A stretch of 64,000 nucleotides of DNA from Coprobacillus cateniformis (GCF_009767585.1 NZ_WSNW01000001.1:1456090-1520089), one strand, 5' to 3'. Shown: positions 8,963 to 18,699, counted from the first letter of the stretch. Notes: generated by a model not told the origin, from the sequence alone. Made by a program: numbers and translations.

Positions 8963-10183
8963 CTATTTATTTCTTTGTTGATCTAATAATGCTTTCACCT
9001 TAATTGGTAAACCATATAAGTTAATGAATCCTTGTGAATCCATTTGATTATAATCTTCATCTTCTCCAAATGAAGCAGTTTGTTCACTATATAATGTATC
9101 AGGTGAACTCATCCCTGCATTTGTAATATTTCCTTTGTATAATTTTAATTTAATTTCACCATTTACTGTTTTTTGAGTTTCATCAATAAATGCCAATAAA
9201 GCTTTTGTAAGTGGTGTATACCATTGACCATTATATAAGATATCTGCTAATTTCAATGATACCTGTTGTTTAAAGTGCTGTGTTTCTTTATCTAGTGTAA
9301 TTTCTTCTAAATCTCCATGTGCTTTATAAAGAATTGTTCCTCCAGGTGTTTCATAAACACCTCTTGATTTCATACCAACCAATCTGTTTTCTACCATGTC
9401 AATAATTCCAATTCCATTGGCTCCACCAAGTTCATTTAATTTCAAAATTAAATCAACACCATTCATTTTCTCACCATTTAACGCAACTGGTTCACCTTTT
9501 TCAAATGTTAATGTCATATATGTTGGTGTATCAGGTGCTTGTTCTGGTGTGACACCCATTTCTAAAATCTTATCATACATTGGTTCATTTTGTGGATCTT
9601 CAAGATCTAATCCTTCATGAGACAAATGCCATAAGTTCTTATCCTTTGAATAATTTGTTTCTTTATTAATCTTTAAAGGAATATTTCTTGCCTCTGCGTA
9701 TTCGATTTCATCTTCTCTGCTTTTTAATTCCCATGTTCTCCAAGGTGCAATAATATCCATATCTGGTGCAAAAGCCTTAATTGTTAATTCAAATCTGACT
9801 TGATCATTACCTTTACCCGTACATCCATGACAAATTGCATCGGCACCTTCAGCTTTTGCGATATCAACTAACTTCTTCGCAATAATTGGTCTTGCAAGTG
9901 ATGTTCCAAGTAAATATTTTCCTTCATACATAGCATTGGCTTTCACTGCTGGAAAAATAAAATCATTCACAAATTCTTCTTTACAATCCGCAACATAATA
10001 TTTTGATGCTCCAGTAGCTAAAGCTTTTGCTTCTAATCCTTCAAGTTCATCTGCCTGACCAACATCTCCTGCTACAGCAATCACTTCACAACCATAATTT
10101 TCTTTTAACCAAGAGATAATAATTGAAGTATCTAATCCCCCTGAATATGCTAATACAACTTTTTTATATTGTTTCTTTTCCAT
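8963..10183 (-). CDS. argG: Argininosuccinate synthase
   Basis: Condenses citrulline and aspartate with ATP. The 406 residues start MEKKQYKKVVLAYSGGLDTS, where AYSGGLDTS is the ATP-binding PP-loop. I use the ATG at 10183, which follows GAGGAG, and not the longer ORF that would begin 48 bp upstream. It is the first gene of the arginine operon, 80 bp downstream of the T-box terminator, so its transcription should fall when tRNA-Arg is charged. Confidence 0.96.
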   Translation of the reverse strand: MEKKQYKKVVLAYSGGLDTSIIISWLKENYGCEVIAVAGDVGQADELEGLEAKALATGASKYYVADCKEEFVNDFIFPAVKANAMYEGKYLLGTSLARPIIAKKLVDIAKAEGADAICHGCTGKGNDQVRFELTIKAFAPDMDIIAPWRTWELKSREDEIEYAEARNIPLKINKETNYSKDKNLWHLSHEGLDLEDPQNEPMYDKILEMGVTPEQAPDTPTYMTLTFEKGEPVALNGEKMNGVDLILKLNELGGANGIGIIDMVENRLVGMKSRGVYETPGGTILYKAHGDLEEITLDKETQHFKQQVSLKLADILYNGQWYTPLTKALLAFIDETQKTVNGEIKLKLYKGNITNAGMSSPDTLYSEQTASFGEDEDYNQMDSQGFINLYGLPIKVKALLDQQRNK

Positions 10184-10262
10184 AATATTTTTTTCTCCTC
10201 TTCCTTTATATTTTTGTTTATTAAAATTCATATCTCCCTAATCGCCGCATAATCATCACCCT

Positions 10263-10508
10263 CCTAAAACAAAAACGCCTCTGGAAAAACTCCAGAGACG
10301 TATATATACGCGGTACCACTCTCGTTGTTAGAAAATTTTCTAACCACTCTTGCCTTTAACGCAGGTGACGTTCCATTATACTATCTTTCCAATGGACTCT
10401 CACAGGTGCGTTTCATTCGTTTCTACTTAGTAACCTTCCACTCTATGTTACCTCGCTTGAAGCGTTCAACAAATTACTCTTCCTGATCCTCGATTTCACT
10501 TTTAACTT
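10263..10508 (-). promoter_or_regulatory. T-box riboswitch leader of the arg operon, specifier CGC (Arg)
   Basis: Minus-strand leader of about 245 nt. The conserved antiterminator T-box AGAGTGGTACCGCG lies at 10322-10309. The terminator hairpin is CTCTGGA/TCCAGAG (10279-10297), followed by a T-rich run to about 10266. Stem I is upstream. By aligning the specifier region with the trp leader of this same window (AAA-TGG-ACC there, AAA-CGC-ACC here) I read the specifier as CGC at 10410-10408, an arginine codon matching the downstream genes. Uncharged tRNA-Arg would favour read-through into argG. The specifier reading comes from hand alignment, not a full fold. Confidence 0.88.
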
Positions 10509-10514
10509 GCGTTT

Positions 10515-10543
10515 ATAATACATTGACAATGTTCTTTTGTCAA
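10515..10543 (-). promoter_or_regulatory. Promoter of the arg operon leader
   Basis: Minus strand TTGACA (10543-10538), 17-bp spacer, TATTAT (10520-10515). It predicts transcription from about 10508, at the start of the T-box leader. Between this promoter and the TPR gene (10544-10674) I see only AT-rich DNA and no clear terminator. Confidence 0.75.
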
Positions 10544-10674
10544 CACTTTTTCTTTTATTTTTTGAAAAAAGCAAAATATTAACATTATTTTTACTTAAAT
10601 CATGAATTATATAATCAAAACAATAAAATCCTCTTTATAAAGTATATGTTAAGAAAGATAAAAAATGATAGTTT

Positions 10675-11046
10675 TTATCCCAATACTCTTCTTAAAAATT
10701 GATAAGTATTTTGTTCTTCATCTTTTTGCTGAACATCTTTAACATGAAAATAGTATTGTCTTTGATAATCAAATTCTGCTAGTCTGGAGATGTTTGCACT
10801 CGATGGAGAATAATCAGCAGCCAGTGCCCAAGCAGCTCGATAGTGTTTCATAGCTAAAATTTTATCATTCTTATATTCTGCTAAAATACCTAATAAATTT
10901 TGGGGTTGTGGTGCATCTGGATAGCGACTTAAAACTTCTAATATTTTTTCTTCACATTTTTGTGGGCAATATGCAAAGAGTTCTTTCATCTCCTGGCTAA
11001 ATTCCTCTAATATTAAATATTCATCTAAATCTTGTTGTTTCTTCAT
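10675..11046 (-). CDS. Small TPR-like protein of unknown function
   Basis: A 123-aa soluble protein with a strong GGGAGGGGAG ribosome site. The middle (about 40-90: NLLGILAEYKNDKILAMKHY, then a second helix pair) looks like tetratricopeptide helices, so a protein-binding role is likely; there is no enzyme motif and no membrane segment. I do not recognise the family. The notable point is its promoter, which carries the same 37-bp box in the same register as the kdpFABC promoter 9.6 kb away, so it may belong to the potassium regulon. Confidence 0.75.
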   Translation of the reverse strand: MKKQQDLDEYLILEEFSQEMKELFAYCPQKCEEKILEVLSRYPDAPQPQNLLGILAEYKNDKILAMKHYRAAWALAADYSPSSANISRLAEFDYQRQYYFHVKDVQQKDEEQNTYQFLRRVLG

Positions 11047-11069
11047 ATGTCTCCCCTCCCTACAAGTAT

Positions 11070-11126
11070 ATTATAGAGAATAATCTATCAAGATAGTGTT
11101 AATAAAAAAGACGAGTCTATTAAGAT
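11070..11126 (-). promoter_or_regulatory. Promoter of the TPR-like gene with upstream kdp-type box (copy A)
   Basis: Minus strand: -35-like CACTAT (11098-11093), 17 bp, -10 TATAAT (11075-11070). The -35 is poor, as in activator-dependent promoters. Overlapping it is a 37-bp box (11090-11126) that on the plus strand reads AAGATAGTGTTAATAAAAAA, then GA, seven variable bases and ATTAAGAT. The kdpF promoter has the same arrangement at 20656-20692, differing inside the conserved parts at one base. Confidence 0.75.
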
Positions 11127-11288
11127 AACATTAAAAGTGATAATTTCAGGATATACACAACAATAATTTCTATAATATTTAACATGTAGCATAGTCATCC
11201 GTAAAAATCAAACAAGTTATAGAAAAAGTATCTCCTGAAACAAAAACATTAAAGATAACAAAGTAGCAAAAATGTAAACTCTGCTTGC

Positions 11289-11317
11289 TAGTGTATGAAA
11301 ATTGTTCATGTTATACT
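11289..11317 (+). promoter_or_regulatory. Promoter and small operator of the XRE/DUF5680 gene
   Basis: A weak -35 (TAGTGT, 11289-11294), 17 bp and TATACT (11312-11317). A short inverted repeat ATGAA (11295-11299) and TTCAT (11305-11309) fills the spacer, a plausible autoregulatory site. The preceding 11127-11288 holds no other feature I can support. Confidence 0.45.
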
Positions 11318-11340
11318 GTTGATAGACAAGGAGGCTATAT

Positions 11341-12003
11341 ATGTTACATGATAAAATGATTTATTATCGAAAAAAGAATATGCTCACACAAGAAGAATTA
11401 GCTGAAAAACTTTGTGTATCTAGGCAAACAATTACCAAATGGGAGAATGGTGTCATTACACCTAGTTTAGAATATCTCATTGACTTATCACATATTTTTG
11501 GAATAACTATTGATCACTTCATTAAAGATGATGATTGTAGAAGTGATACACCACAAGTTACCAATACAAATCAGCTTGTTTCCTTTCTTGTTGAAGCTAA
11601 AAAATCAACATACGCATCTCATAAAAACAAAATGAATTCATTAAGAAAGGATTCTCATGATTATAGTTATCATAATGGAAAATATCAATATTATGATTCA
11701 TTCTTTGGTGCTTCATTTTTTTCTGGACAAGAAATTATTTATGATGATGTTCATGTATGCTGGTCTATGAATTATTATGGAAAAGTTTTAAGTGAAGATT
11801 TTAATAGTGAATTTTTAAAAGAGGCTTTAGCTTTGGTTAATGAACAAAGACCCTTTAGAGGGCCTGAGATTTATACTAGAGGTGAGTATACTTATATATC
11901 TAAAATCATAGGGGACTTTTCTACATTTCAAGGGAGTGAAGATATATATTATCGCTCTCATAAAATATATGAAGCATTGTTTCATGGTGGAATGATAAAA
12001 TAA
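11341..12003 (+). CDS. XRE-family regulator with C-terminal DUF5680 domain
   Basis: A 220-aa protein. Residues about 5-60 form a classic XRE helix-turn-helix (LTQEELAEKLCVSRQTITKWENG), so it binds DNA. The C-terminal half matches the DUF5680 pattern as I know it (NSHDYSYHNGKYQYYDSFFG, PFRGPEIY, FHGG near the end), whose function is unknown. A good AAGGAGG site precedes the start. It lies 10 bp ahead of an FMN-binding protein gene, and the two form an operon. Confidence 0.85.
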   Translation: MLHDKMIYYRKKNMLTQEELAEKLCVSRQTITKWENGVITPSLEYLIDLSHIFGITIDHFIKDDDCRSDTPQVTNTNQLVSFLVEAKKSTYASHKNKMNSLRKDSHDYSYHNGKYQYYDSFFGASFFSGQEIIYDDVHVCWSMNYYGKVLSEDFNSEFLKEALALVNEQRPFRGPEIYTRGEYTYISKIIGDFSTFQGSEDIYYRSHKIYEALFHGGMIK

Positions 12004-12013
12004 GGAGAAGAGA

Positions 12014-12466
12014 ATGAACAGTAACTATATAAATAAATACAATAACATATTTCAGCAAATAGGAGATCATGCGAAAATAGTTTTAGCAACTTCTCATCAA
12101 GATAAAGTCACTGCTAGAAAAATGAGTTTTTTAATTATGAATGGTATTTTTTATTTTCAAACTGATAAGACTTTTAGAAAATACCAAGATATTCAAGACA
12201 ATGAAAATGTTGCATTATGTCTTGATAATATTCAAATTGAAGGTATCTGTAAAGAGATAGGACATCCTTTAGATCATCAAGATTTCTGTAAATATTTTCA
12301 AAAGTATTTCTTATCATCTTTTCAATCATATTCTCATTTAGAAAATGAAAGATTGTTCATGGTTGAACCAACTTTTATACAAAGATGGAACTATATTGAA
12401 GGAAAACCAATCATTGAACAAATTTATATCCATCAGAAGGAATGTATTGAAAAAGATTATCAATAA
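12014..12466 (+). CDS. Pyridoxamine 5'-phosphate oxidase-like FMN-binding protein
   Basis: A 150-aa split-barrel protein of the PNPOx-like group. The pattern IVLATSHQDKVTARKMSF, then a strand ending FYFQTDKTFRKYQDI and ENVALCLDNIQIEG, matches this fold, which binds FMN or F420 in many small oxidoreductases. The substrate is unknown, and true vitamin B6 synthesis is unlikely for so short a member. It is co-transcribed with the upstream XRE gene, whose protein may control it, and is followed by a terminator. Confidence 0.8.
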   Translation: MNSNYINKYNNIFQQIGDHAKIVLATSHQDKVTARKMSFLIMNGIFYFQTDKTFRKYQDIQDNENVALCLDNIQIEGICKEIGHPLDHQDFCKYFQKYFLSSFQSYSHLENERLFMVEPTFIQRWNYIEGKPIIEQIYIHQKECIEKDYQ

Positions 12467-12473
12467 CATATAT

Positions 12474-12507
12474 GAAATGGCTTTATTCTTATAAGTCATT
12501 TTTTATT
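12474..12507 (+). terminator. Terminator after the FMN-binding protein gene
   Basis: An imperfect stem (AAATGGCTTTA against TATAAGTCATTT) is followed by TTTTATT on the plus strand. Confidence 0.65.
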
Positions 12508-12535
12508 AGAATGAATAATAGATGTCTAAAGGAGT

Positions 12536-13237
12536 TCACTCAACCTTTAACATCCTATATCCAACACCAACATGAGTTTGGATATATTGTGGAGAAGATG
12601 GTTCTTTTTCTATTTTCTTTCTTAATGTAGCCATAAATACACGCAATGAAGCAACATCACTTTCCCAAGAACTTCCCCATATTTCATGAGTTATATAAGT
12701 ATGAGTCAGAACTTTCCCCATATTTTTTGAAAGCACACATAACAATTTATATTCTATTGGTGTCAAATGTAATTCCTCATCATTTAAATATGCACATCCA
12801 GCACTATAATCAATCTTTAATCCACCATTCAAAAAAGTGGATGAATGTACATTTGTGTTCTCAATATAACTTAATCGTCTTAAAGTTACACGTAATCTTG
12901 CAAGAAGTTCTTCAACAGAAAAAGGTTTGGTTAAATAATCGTCAGCCCCTACATCAAGTGCTTCTATTTTATCACTATCTTCACTACGTGCACTAATCAC
13001 AATAATTGGCATATTTGACCAGCTTCTGACCTTTTTAATAATCTCAATGCCATCTATATCTGGCAAGCCAAGATCCAACAAAATAATATCTGGATTGTGT
13101 GAAGATGCTTCTAAAATAGCTGTTTCACCATTTGATGCTAATAAATACTTATAATTGTGAGCTTGTAAGGTTGTTGAAATTAAGTTGCGTACTGCACTAT
13201 CATCTTCAACTACAAGAATTGTTGATGTTTTATTCAT
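12536..13237 (-). CDS. kdpE: Response regulator KdpE
   Basis: OmpR-family DNA-binding response regulator (233 aa) that activates kdp transcription when phosphorylated by KdpD. The receiver domain (1-120) has acidic residues EDD at 11-13, phosphoacceptor Asp55 (LLDLGLP) and the KPF lysine. The C-terminal winged helix (about 135-230) includes LTPIEYKLLCVL and GVGYRM. It overlaps kdpD by 8 bp. The box at 20656-20692 is a candidate binding site, by inference. Confidence 0.96.
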   Translation of the reverse strand: MNKTSTILVVEDDSAVRNLISTTLQAHNYKYLLASNGETAILEASSHNPDIILLDLGLPDIDGIEIIKKVRSWSNMPIIVISARSEDSDKIEALDVGADDYLTKPFSVEELLARLRVTLRRLSYIENTNVHSSTFLNGGLKIDYSAGCAYLNDEELHLTPIEYKLLCVLSKNMGKVLTHTYITHEIWGSSWESDVASLRVFMATLRKKIEKEPSSPQYIQTHVGVGYRMLKVE

Positions 13238-15917
13238 GCAATATGACCTCCTCTACTGGTAATATGACTCTAAGTATAGCACCTTTTGGTTGATTATCAA
13301 GAACACTCATTGTACCATGATGAGCATTCACAATAGATTTACACAAAGCCAATCCTAGTCCTAAACTTCTTCGACTATCTGCGACTTTCATATTACCTGT
13401 ATAAAACATATCAAAGATATGTGGTTTCATCTCATCAGTAATACCTGGTCCATCATCTTGAACATCAATACATACCTCTTGTTTCTGCTTAAAAACATGA
13501 ATCAGAATATGCGAACCTTTTGGTGTATATTTAATAGCATTATCAATTAAATTAATAATCACTTGTATCATAAGTCTTGTATCCATTTTTACAAGAATGA
13601 ATTCATTATCTTGTTGAACCTGAATATGATGTTCCCTTCCTTGACGACTAATATGCTGTAATGCCTCATGAACAACTTCTTCAATTAATTCAGTTGTCAT
13701 ATTTAATTGCATCGTTCCATCTTCGATACGTGTTACTGATAAGAGATTCTCAACAAGATTGATAAGCCACAAAGAATCATCATAAATATCAGTATATAAT
13801 TGTTTTTTATTTTTTTCATCTAGTGTATCACTACTCGATAAAAGTATCCCTGCACTGCCAGATATAGATGTTAATGGTGTTCTTAAATCATGTGAAATTG
13901 AACGTAGTAAATTTGCACGTAACTGCTCATTCTTAGCTATTAAATCAGCTTTAGACTTTTCTCTTATGACCTGCTCCTTTTCTAGAGCCATAGCCGCATC
14001 CCCTAGAATTGACAAGACTATACTATGTTCAAATGGATCTAAAGGTTTATTTTTAATTCTAATCCCTACAACACCATAAACATTCTCATTCACACGCAAA
14101 GCCAAGTATAAACACTTTGCATTTCCTAATGTATGTGTTGTTGCTCCTGCATGTTTATTATTTTTATAAACCCAGGTTGCAACTGCAGTTTCATTATTAT
14201 TGATACATTTTTCAATATCTTTTGAGTCATCTATTGAAAACACAATGGGATTTTGAAGATTGAGTTCATCAACTGGATAGAAAATAATATCTTTATTGAG
14301 TAGTTTCATCAATTGATGACATGTGACATCAATAATTCCTTTTTTATTTTTTTCCTTTTGTACTAATTGATTTGTATCTAAGAGTATTTTTGTGCGATAT
14401 GCTGTTTGTGCGGCACGTTTCGCACTGTTTTTCATTTGAACTGCTAAACCACTTGTAATAAAAGCCGCTAAAAACATAATCACAAAAGTTACTGGATAAC
14501 CAGAATCATATGCCTGAAATGTAAAATAAGGATTTGTAAAAAAGAAATTAAAAACCAGTACACTTAAAAATGAAGAAACAATACTATAAATTCTTTGGGA
14601 TGTCATAATTGAAATCATTAAAACACCTAATATATAAACAGTTATAATATTAGCTTCACTAAATCCAAAATTTTGAAATAAGTATCCTATGAAAGTAATA
14701 GCTATAATCACACAAATACAAATCAGGAAATCTTTCAATACAAATTGAGGTTTTTCTTTATATTTTTGATAACGATAAACCGATGTTCCTTTGACTGGAA
14801 TAATATAAATATCTAAATTAGGAGCTGCAAAAGTGAGTTGTTCAACGAGTGATGGCTTTGAAAAAAGATGCTTTTTTGTTTGACTTCTTCCCAAGACTAT
14901 CTTTGAAACATTAGATAAACGTGCATACTCTGAAATCTGATAAGCAATATCATCACCACATACTGCCTCAACTCGTGCACCAAATTGTTGTGCCAAATGC
15001 ATATTTTCACTTAATGTATTTAAACTTTTTTGATCCATACGGATGTAATCTGAAGTTTCAATATATAATGCAGTTAAACGCCCTTTGAAAGCAGCTGCCA
15101 TACGTGCAGCTGTACGAATAACTTTCGCATTGGTTGGAGAAGATGAAATACATACCAATATATGTTCCCCAGTAAAATAATCTATCCCCTTATCTGCTTT
15201 TGCAAGTTCAGTCATTTTATTAATACGATCGGCACATCTTCTTAACGCTATTTCTCTTAATGCAATGAGATTATCTCTATTAAAAAAATTTGATAAAGCT
15301 TTTTTGGCTTGATTTGGTTGATAGACTTTACCTGCTTCTAATCTTTCAATCAAATCATTAGGTTCTATATCTACCAATTCAACTTGATCTGCATCATCAA
15401 AAACATAATCAGGAATACGTTCTCTAACCAAAACACCAGTAATAGATGCAACCATATCATTTAAACTTTCAATATGTTGAACATTTACAGTGGTATAAAC
15501 ATTAATTCCAGCTGCTAATAATTCTCTAATATCCTGATAACGCTTATGATGTCTTAAACCAGTTGCGTTTGTATGAGCCAATTCATCAACAAGAATTAAC
15601 TCTGGTTTTCTTGCAAGTGCTGCATCTAAATCAAATTCCTTGAGTTGAATGTGATTATGTTCAATAATTCTTGGAGATAAGCTTTCTAATCCTTGAACCA
15701 GTCTTGTTGTTTCTGGTCTGGCATGTGGTTCTACGTATCCGACAACGACATCTACACCACGGCTTTTTGCTGTATGAGCAGCTTCTAGCATTGTATATGT
15801 CTTTCCAACTCCCGCAGCATAACCAAAAAATATTTTTAAATATCCACGTCCTTGTTTTCTTTCTTCATCATGAATTTTTTTTAAAATTTCATCTGGTTCA
15901 GTTCTTTGAAACATCAT
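13230..15917 (-). CDS. kdpD: Sensor histidine kinase KdpD
   Basis: Membrane sensor for potassium limitation (895 aa). Layout: N-terminal KdpD domain with Walker A GYAAGVGKT (32-40) and Walker B LILVDELAH (107-115); universal-stress-protein-like domain (about 250-375); four membrane helices (about 393-495); GAF-like region (about 510-645); HisKA with phosphorylated His676 (SISHDLRTP); ATPase N-box NLIDNAIKYT (789-798) and DDGPG (821-825). The start ATG at 15917 follows GGGGTG. It is separated from kdpC by 81 bp that contain a hairpin, so kdpDE may be expressed less than kdpFABC. Confidence 0.96.
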   Translation of the reverse strand: MMFQRTEPDEILKKIHDEERKQGRGYLKIFFGYAAGVGKTYTMLEAAHTAKSRGVDVVVGYVEPHARPETTRLVQGLESLSPRIIEHNHIQLKEFDLDAALARKPELILVDELAHTNATGLRHHKRYQDIRELLAAGINVYTTVNVQHIESLNDMVASITGVLVRERIPDYVFDDADQVELVDIEPNDLIERLEAGKVYQPNQAKKALSNFFNRDNLIALREIALRRCADRINKMTELAKADKGIDYFTGEHILVCISSSPTNAKVIRTAARMAAAFKGRLTALYIETSDYIRMDQKSLNTLSENMHLAQQFGARVEAVCGDDIAYQISEYARLSNVSKIVLGRSQTKKHLFSKPSLVEQLTFAAPNLDIYIIPVKGTSVYRYQKYKEKPQFVLKDFLICICVIIAITFIGYLFQNFGFSEANIITVYILGVLMISIMTSQRIYSIVSSFLSVLVFNFFFTNPYFTFQAYDSGYPVTFVIMFLAAFITSGLAVQMKNSAKRAAQTAYRTKILLDTNQLVQKEKNKKGIIDVTCHQLMKLLNKDIIFYPVDELNLQNPIVFSIDDSKDIEKCINNNETAVATWVYKNNKHAGATTHTLGNAKCLYLALRVNENVYGVVGIRIKNKPLDPFEHSIVLSILGDAAMALEKEQVIREKSKADLIAKNEQLRANLLRSISHDLRTPLTSISGSAGILLSSSDTLDEKNKKQLYTDIYDDSLWLINLVENLLSVTRIEDGTMQLNMTTELIEEVVHEALQHISRQGREHHIQVQQDNEFILVKMDTRLMIQVIINLIDNAIKYTPKGSHILIHVFKQKQEVCIDVQDDGPGITDEMKPHIFDMFYTGNMKVADSRRSLGLGLALCKSIVNAHHGTMSVLDNQPKGAILRVILPVEEVILHE

Positions 15918-15980
15918 CTATCACCCCATCATCATTCTAGCATTCTTCCTATTAAAATAGTATAAAGATTTTAAAGATAA

Positions 15981-16000
15981 AGAACCTCATAATAGGTTCT
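15981..16000 (-). terminator. Hairpin just after kdpC (weak terminator or attenuator)
   Basis: AGAACCT and AGGTTCT pair around a 6-nt loop at the kdpC stop codon. The downstream bases on the minus strand are TTATCTTT, a poor T-run, so only partial termination is expected before kdpDE. Confidence 0.45.
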
Positions 16001-16604
16001 ATTTTAAAATACCATCAAGCATTAGATTCACTTTTAAAACATTAACAGTCTCCTCACCAAATATGCCTAAGAAACGTCCATCAGTACATTTATCAACAAT
16101 CTCTTGAACTTGTGAATCTGTCATATCCTGTGCTTTTGCAATACGTTGAATTTGATATTTTGCTGCGGCTACAGAGATATGAGGATCTAACCCACTCCCT
16201 GAACATGTTACCAAATCTTCAGGTATAGGCATATTCCCCTGATTAGGATGTGAAGCACGTATTTTTTCAACACGTTCAGCTACAATTTCTTGATATTGTT
16301 CACTTGCTGGACTTAAATTTGATGGTGAGGCATACATAACAGGTTGTCCTTTATCATCAACATATGTTGTTACATCTATGTTCATGATACGACCCCACAT
16401 GTGCTTAATATCAGTATATTGCTGACCTAATAACTCGCTTCCATATTTTTTTCCATTGATTTCTATAATGCTGCCATTTGCCTGTTCTGGAAAAAAGACT
16501 TGTGCAATGCCTGTAATAACACCTGTATAAATAATACCACATAACACTGTAAAGATAACAAAAATAAGAACTGCTTTGGGAAATACATTCTTAACCATTT
16601 TCAT
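15999..16604 (-). CDS. kdpC: Potassium-transporting ATPase subunit KdpC
   Basis: Small single-span subunit (201 aa) that stabilises the KdpFABC complex. One N-terminal membrane helix (about 10-35) is followed by an extracytoplasmic domain with SNLSP (95-99) and the conserved GSGLDPHIS (136-144). Its gene begins 12 bp after kdpB ends and closes the structural part of the operon. Confidence 0.96.
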   Translation of the reverse strand: MKMVKNVFPKAVLIFVIFTVLCGIIYTGVITGIAQVFFPEQANGSIIEINGKKYGSELLGQQYTDIKHMWGRIMNIDVTTYVDDKGQPVMYASPSNLSPASEQYQEIVAERVEKIRASHPNQGNMPIPEDLVTCSGSGLDPHISVAAAKYQIQRIAKAQDMTDSQVQEIVDKCTDGRFLGIFGEETVNVLKVNLMLDGILK

Positions 16605-16616
16605 TCTATAACCCTC

Positions 16617-18683
16617 CTATACCAAATGGCATACAACTAGTAGCATATCAATGACCTTAATACATATAAACGGAGTGATAATTCCACCAATCCCATATAC
16701 TAATAAATTTCTTGATAACAACTTACTGGCTGATACTTCACGATATTTCACACCTTTTAACGCCAAAGGAATTAAAGCTACTATAATCAATGCATTATAA
16801 ATAATTGCTGATAGAATAGCACTTTGAGAAGAATGCAAAGACATGACATTTAATGCTTGTAATTCAGGATATAAGCCAATAAACAAGGCTGGAATAATCG
16901 CAAAGTATTTTGCCACATCATTGGCTATTGAAAAAGTTGTTAAACTTCCACGTGTCATTAATAATTGCTTACCAATACGCACAATATCAATTAATTTCGT
17001 TGGAGAAGAATCTAGATCCACCATGTTCCCTGCCTCTTTGGCTGCCTGCGTTCCACTATTCATGGCAACAGCAACATCAGCCTGAGCGAGAGCAGGAGCA
17101 TCATTTGTTCCATCACCTGTCATCGCAACCAAATGCCCTTTGGCTTGGAAATCACGAATCATTTCTAATTTACCTTCAGGAGTCGCTTCTGCTAAAAAGT
17201 CATCAACGCCTGCCTCTGCTGCAATTGCTGCAGCAGTAAGTGGGTTATCACCCGTAATCATAATTGTCTTAATTCCCATTTTTCTTAAATCCGAGAACTT
17301 TTCCTGAACTCCACTTTTAATAATATCCTTCAAATGAATAACACCCATGATTTTATGATCTTTAGCAACAACCAAAGGAGTTCCTCCCTGATTAGCTATC
17401 ATGTTGACTGCCTGTTCACATTCATGACTATATGTTCCACCATAACCCAATACATATTCCTTGATTGAATCTGCTGCACCTTTACGAATTTCATGACCAG
17501 CAAAATCAACACCACTCATTCTTGTTTTTGCAGTAAAGGGAATAAACTTCATATTTTTATCTTCTAAACGTCTTGCTCGAATATTAAACTTTTCTTTTGC
17601 AAGAACAACAACACTTCGTCCTTCTGGCGTTTCATCTGCTAATGAACAAAGCTGAGCAGCATCTGCTAAGTCATGAGGATGACAACCATCTACTGGAATC
17701 AATTCATAAGCTTGTCGATTTCCTAAAGTGATTGTCCCTGTTTTATCAAGCATTAAGATATCAACATCTCCTGCTGCTTCAATAGCACGTCCACTCATTG
17801 CTAAAACATTGGCTTGATTTAATCGACTCATACCAGCAATTCCAATAGCGGATAACAAGGCTCCGATTGTTGTTGGTGCTAAGCATACCAATAAGGCAAC
17901 TAGCGTTGTAACAGATGTTGGATTATCAATCCCAACTTGGGCTGCTGAAAAAGATGAGTATGTGTAAAGAGAAACAGTGACCAATATAAAGATAATAGAT
18001 AGTGCGATTAAAAAGATCTGTAAGGCTAATTCATTAGGTGTTTTCTTTCTCGCTGCACCTTCGACCATAGCAATCATCTTGTCTAAAAAACTATCTCCTG
18101 GATCATGAGTGACCTCCACAACAATCCAATCAGATAAAACTGTTGTTCCACCTGTGACCGCACTTCTGTCTCCACCACTCTCTCGAATAACTGGTGCAGA
18201 TTCACCAGTAATGGCACTTTCATCTACTGATGCAGCCCCTTCAATAACTTCACCATCTGCTGGAATTTGCTCACCAGCTCTGACAATAACAAAATCACCT
18301 TTACCAAGAGATGTTGAAGGAATATCAACAAATTCTTCTTTATTTGATAAAGATTCAATTTTATGTGCTTCTACATCTTTCTTGGCAGCTCTTAGAGAAT
18401 CTGCTTGGGCTTTTCCACGCCCTTCAGCAATCGCTTCAGCAAAATTGGCAAATAAAACTGTTAACCATAAGATAAGTGCAATAGCAAATGTAAAACTTGA
18501 TGCAGCATCTTTATAACCAGTATAAGAAACAAGCCACAACAAAGTTGTTAATATAGCTGATATATATACCAAAAGCATAACTGGATTTTCAGCTTGTGTT
18601 TTTGGACTCAGTTTAGTGAATGAATCTTTAATAGCACGCATAATCATTGATTTATCAGCAATTGCTCTCTTTTTGTTTTCCAT
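16617..18683 (-). CDS. kdpB: Potassium-transporting P-type ATPase subunit KdpB
   Basis: Catalytic ATPase of the K+ pump (688 aa). It shows TGES (159-162) in the actuator domain, the phosphorylated Asp313 in DKTGT (313-317), and GDGTNDAPAL further on. In E. coli KdpB phosphorylation of the TGES serine inhibits the pump; that Ser is present here at 162. I start at MENKKRAI (18683) after GAGGGGGAAG; the longer ORF would extend into the kdpA end. Seven or so membrane helices fit the family. Confidence 0.97.
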   Translation of the reverse strand: MENKKRAIADKSMIMRAIKDSFTKLSPKTQAENPVMLLVYISAILTTLLWLVSYTGYKDAASSFTFAIALILWLTVLFANFAEAIAEGRGKAQADSLRAAKKDVEAHKIESLSNKEEFVDIPSTSLGKGDFVIVRAGEQIPADGEVIEGAASVDESAITGESAPVIRESGGDRSAVTGGTTVLSDWIVVEVTHDPGDSFLDKMIAMVEGAARKKTPNELALQIFLIALSIIFILVTVSLYTYSSFSAAQVGIDNPTSVTTLVALLVCLAPTTIGALLSAIGIAGMSRLNQANVLAMSGRAIEAAGDVDILMLDKTGTITLGNRQAYELIPVDGCHPHDLADAAQLCSLADETPEGRSVVVLAKEKFNIRARRLEDKNMKFIPFTAKTRMSGVDFAGHEIRKGAADSIKEYVLGYGGTYSHECEQAVNMIANQGGTPLVVAKDHKIMGVIHLKDIIKSGVQEKFSDLRKMGIKTIMITGDNPLTAAAIAAEAGVDDFLAEATPEGKLEMIRDFQAKGHLVAMTGDGTNDAPALAQADVAVAMNSGTQAAKEAGNMVDLDSSPTKLIDIVRIGKQLLMTRGSLTTFSIANDVAKYFAIIPALFIGLYPELQALNVMSLHSSQSAILSAIIYNALIIVALIPLALKGVKYREVSASKLLSRNLLVYGIGGIITPFICIKVIDMLLVVCHLV

Positions 18684-18699
18684 AATAATTCTTCCCCCT

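Noticed and set aside
12646..12996. Plus-strand frame inside kdpE
   Set aside because: Antisense of a recognised response regulator; composition is His/Gln-rich shadow sequence.
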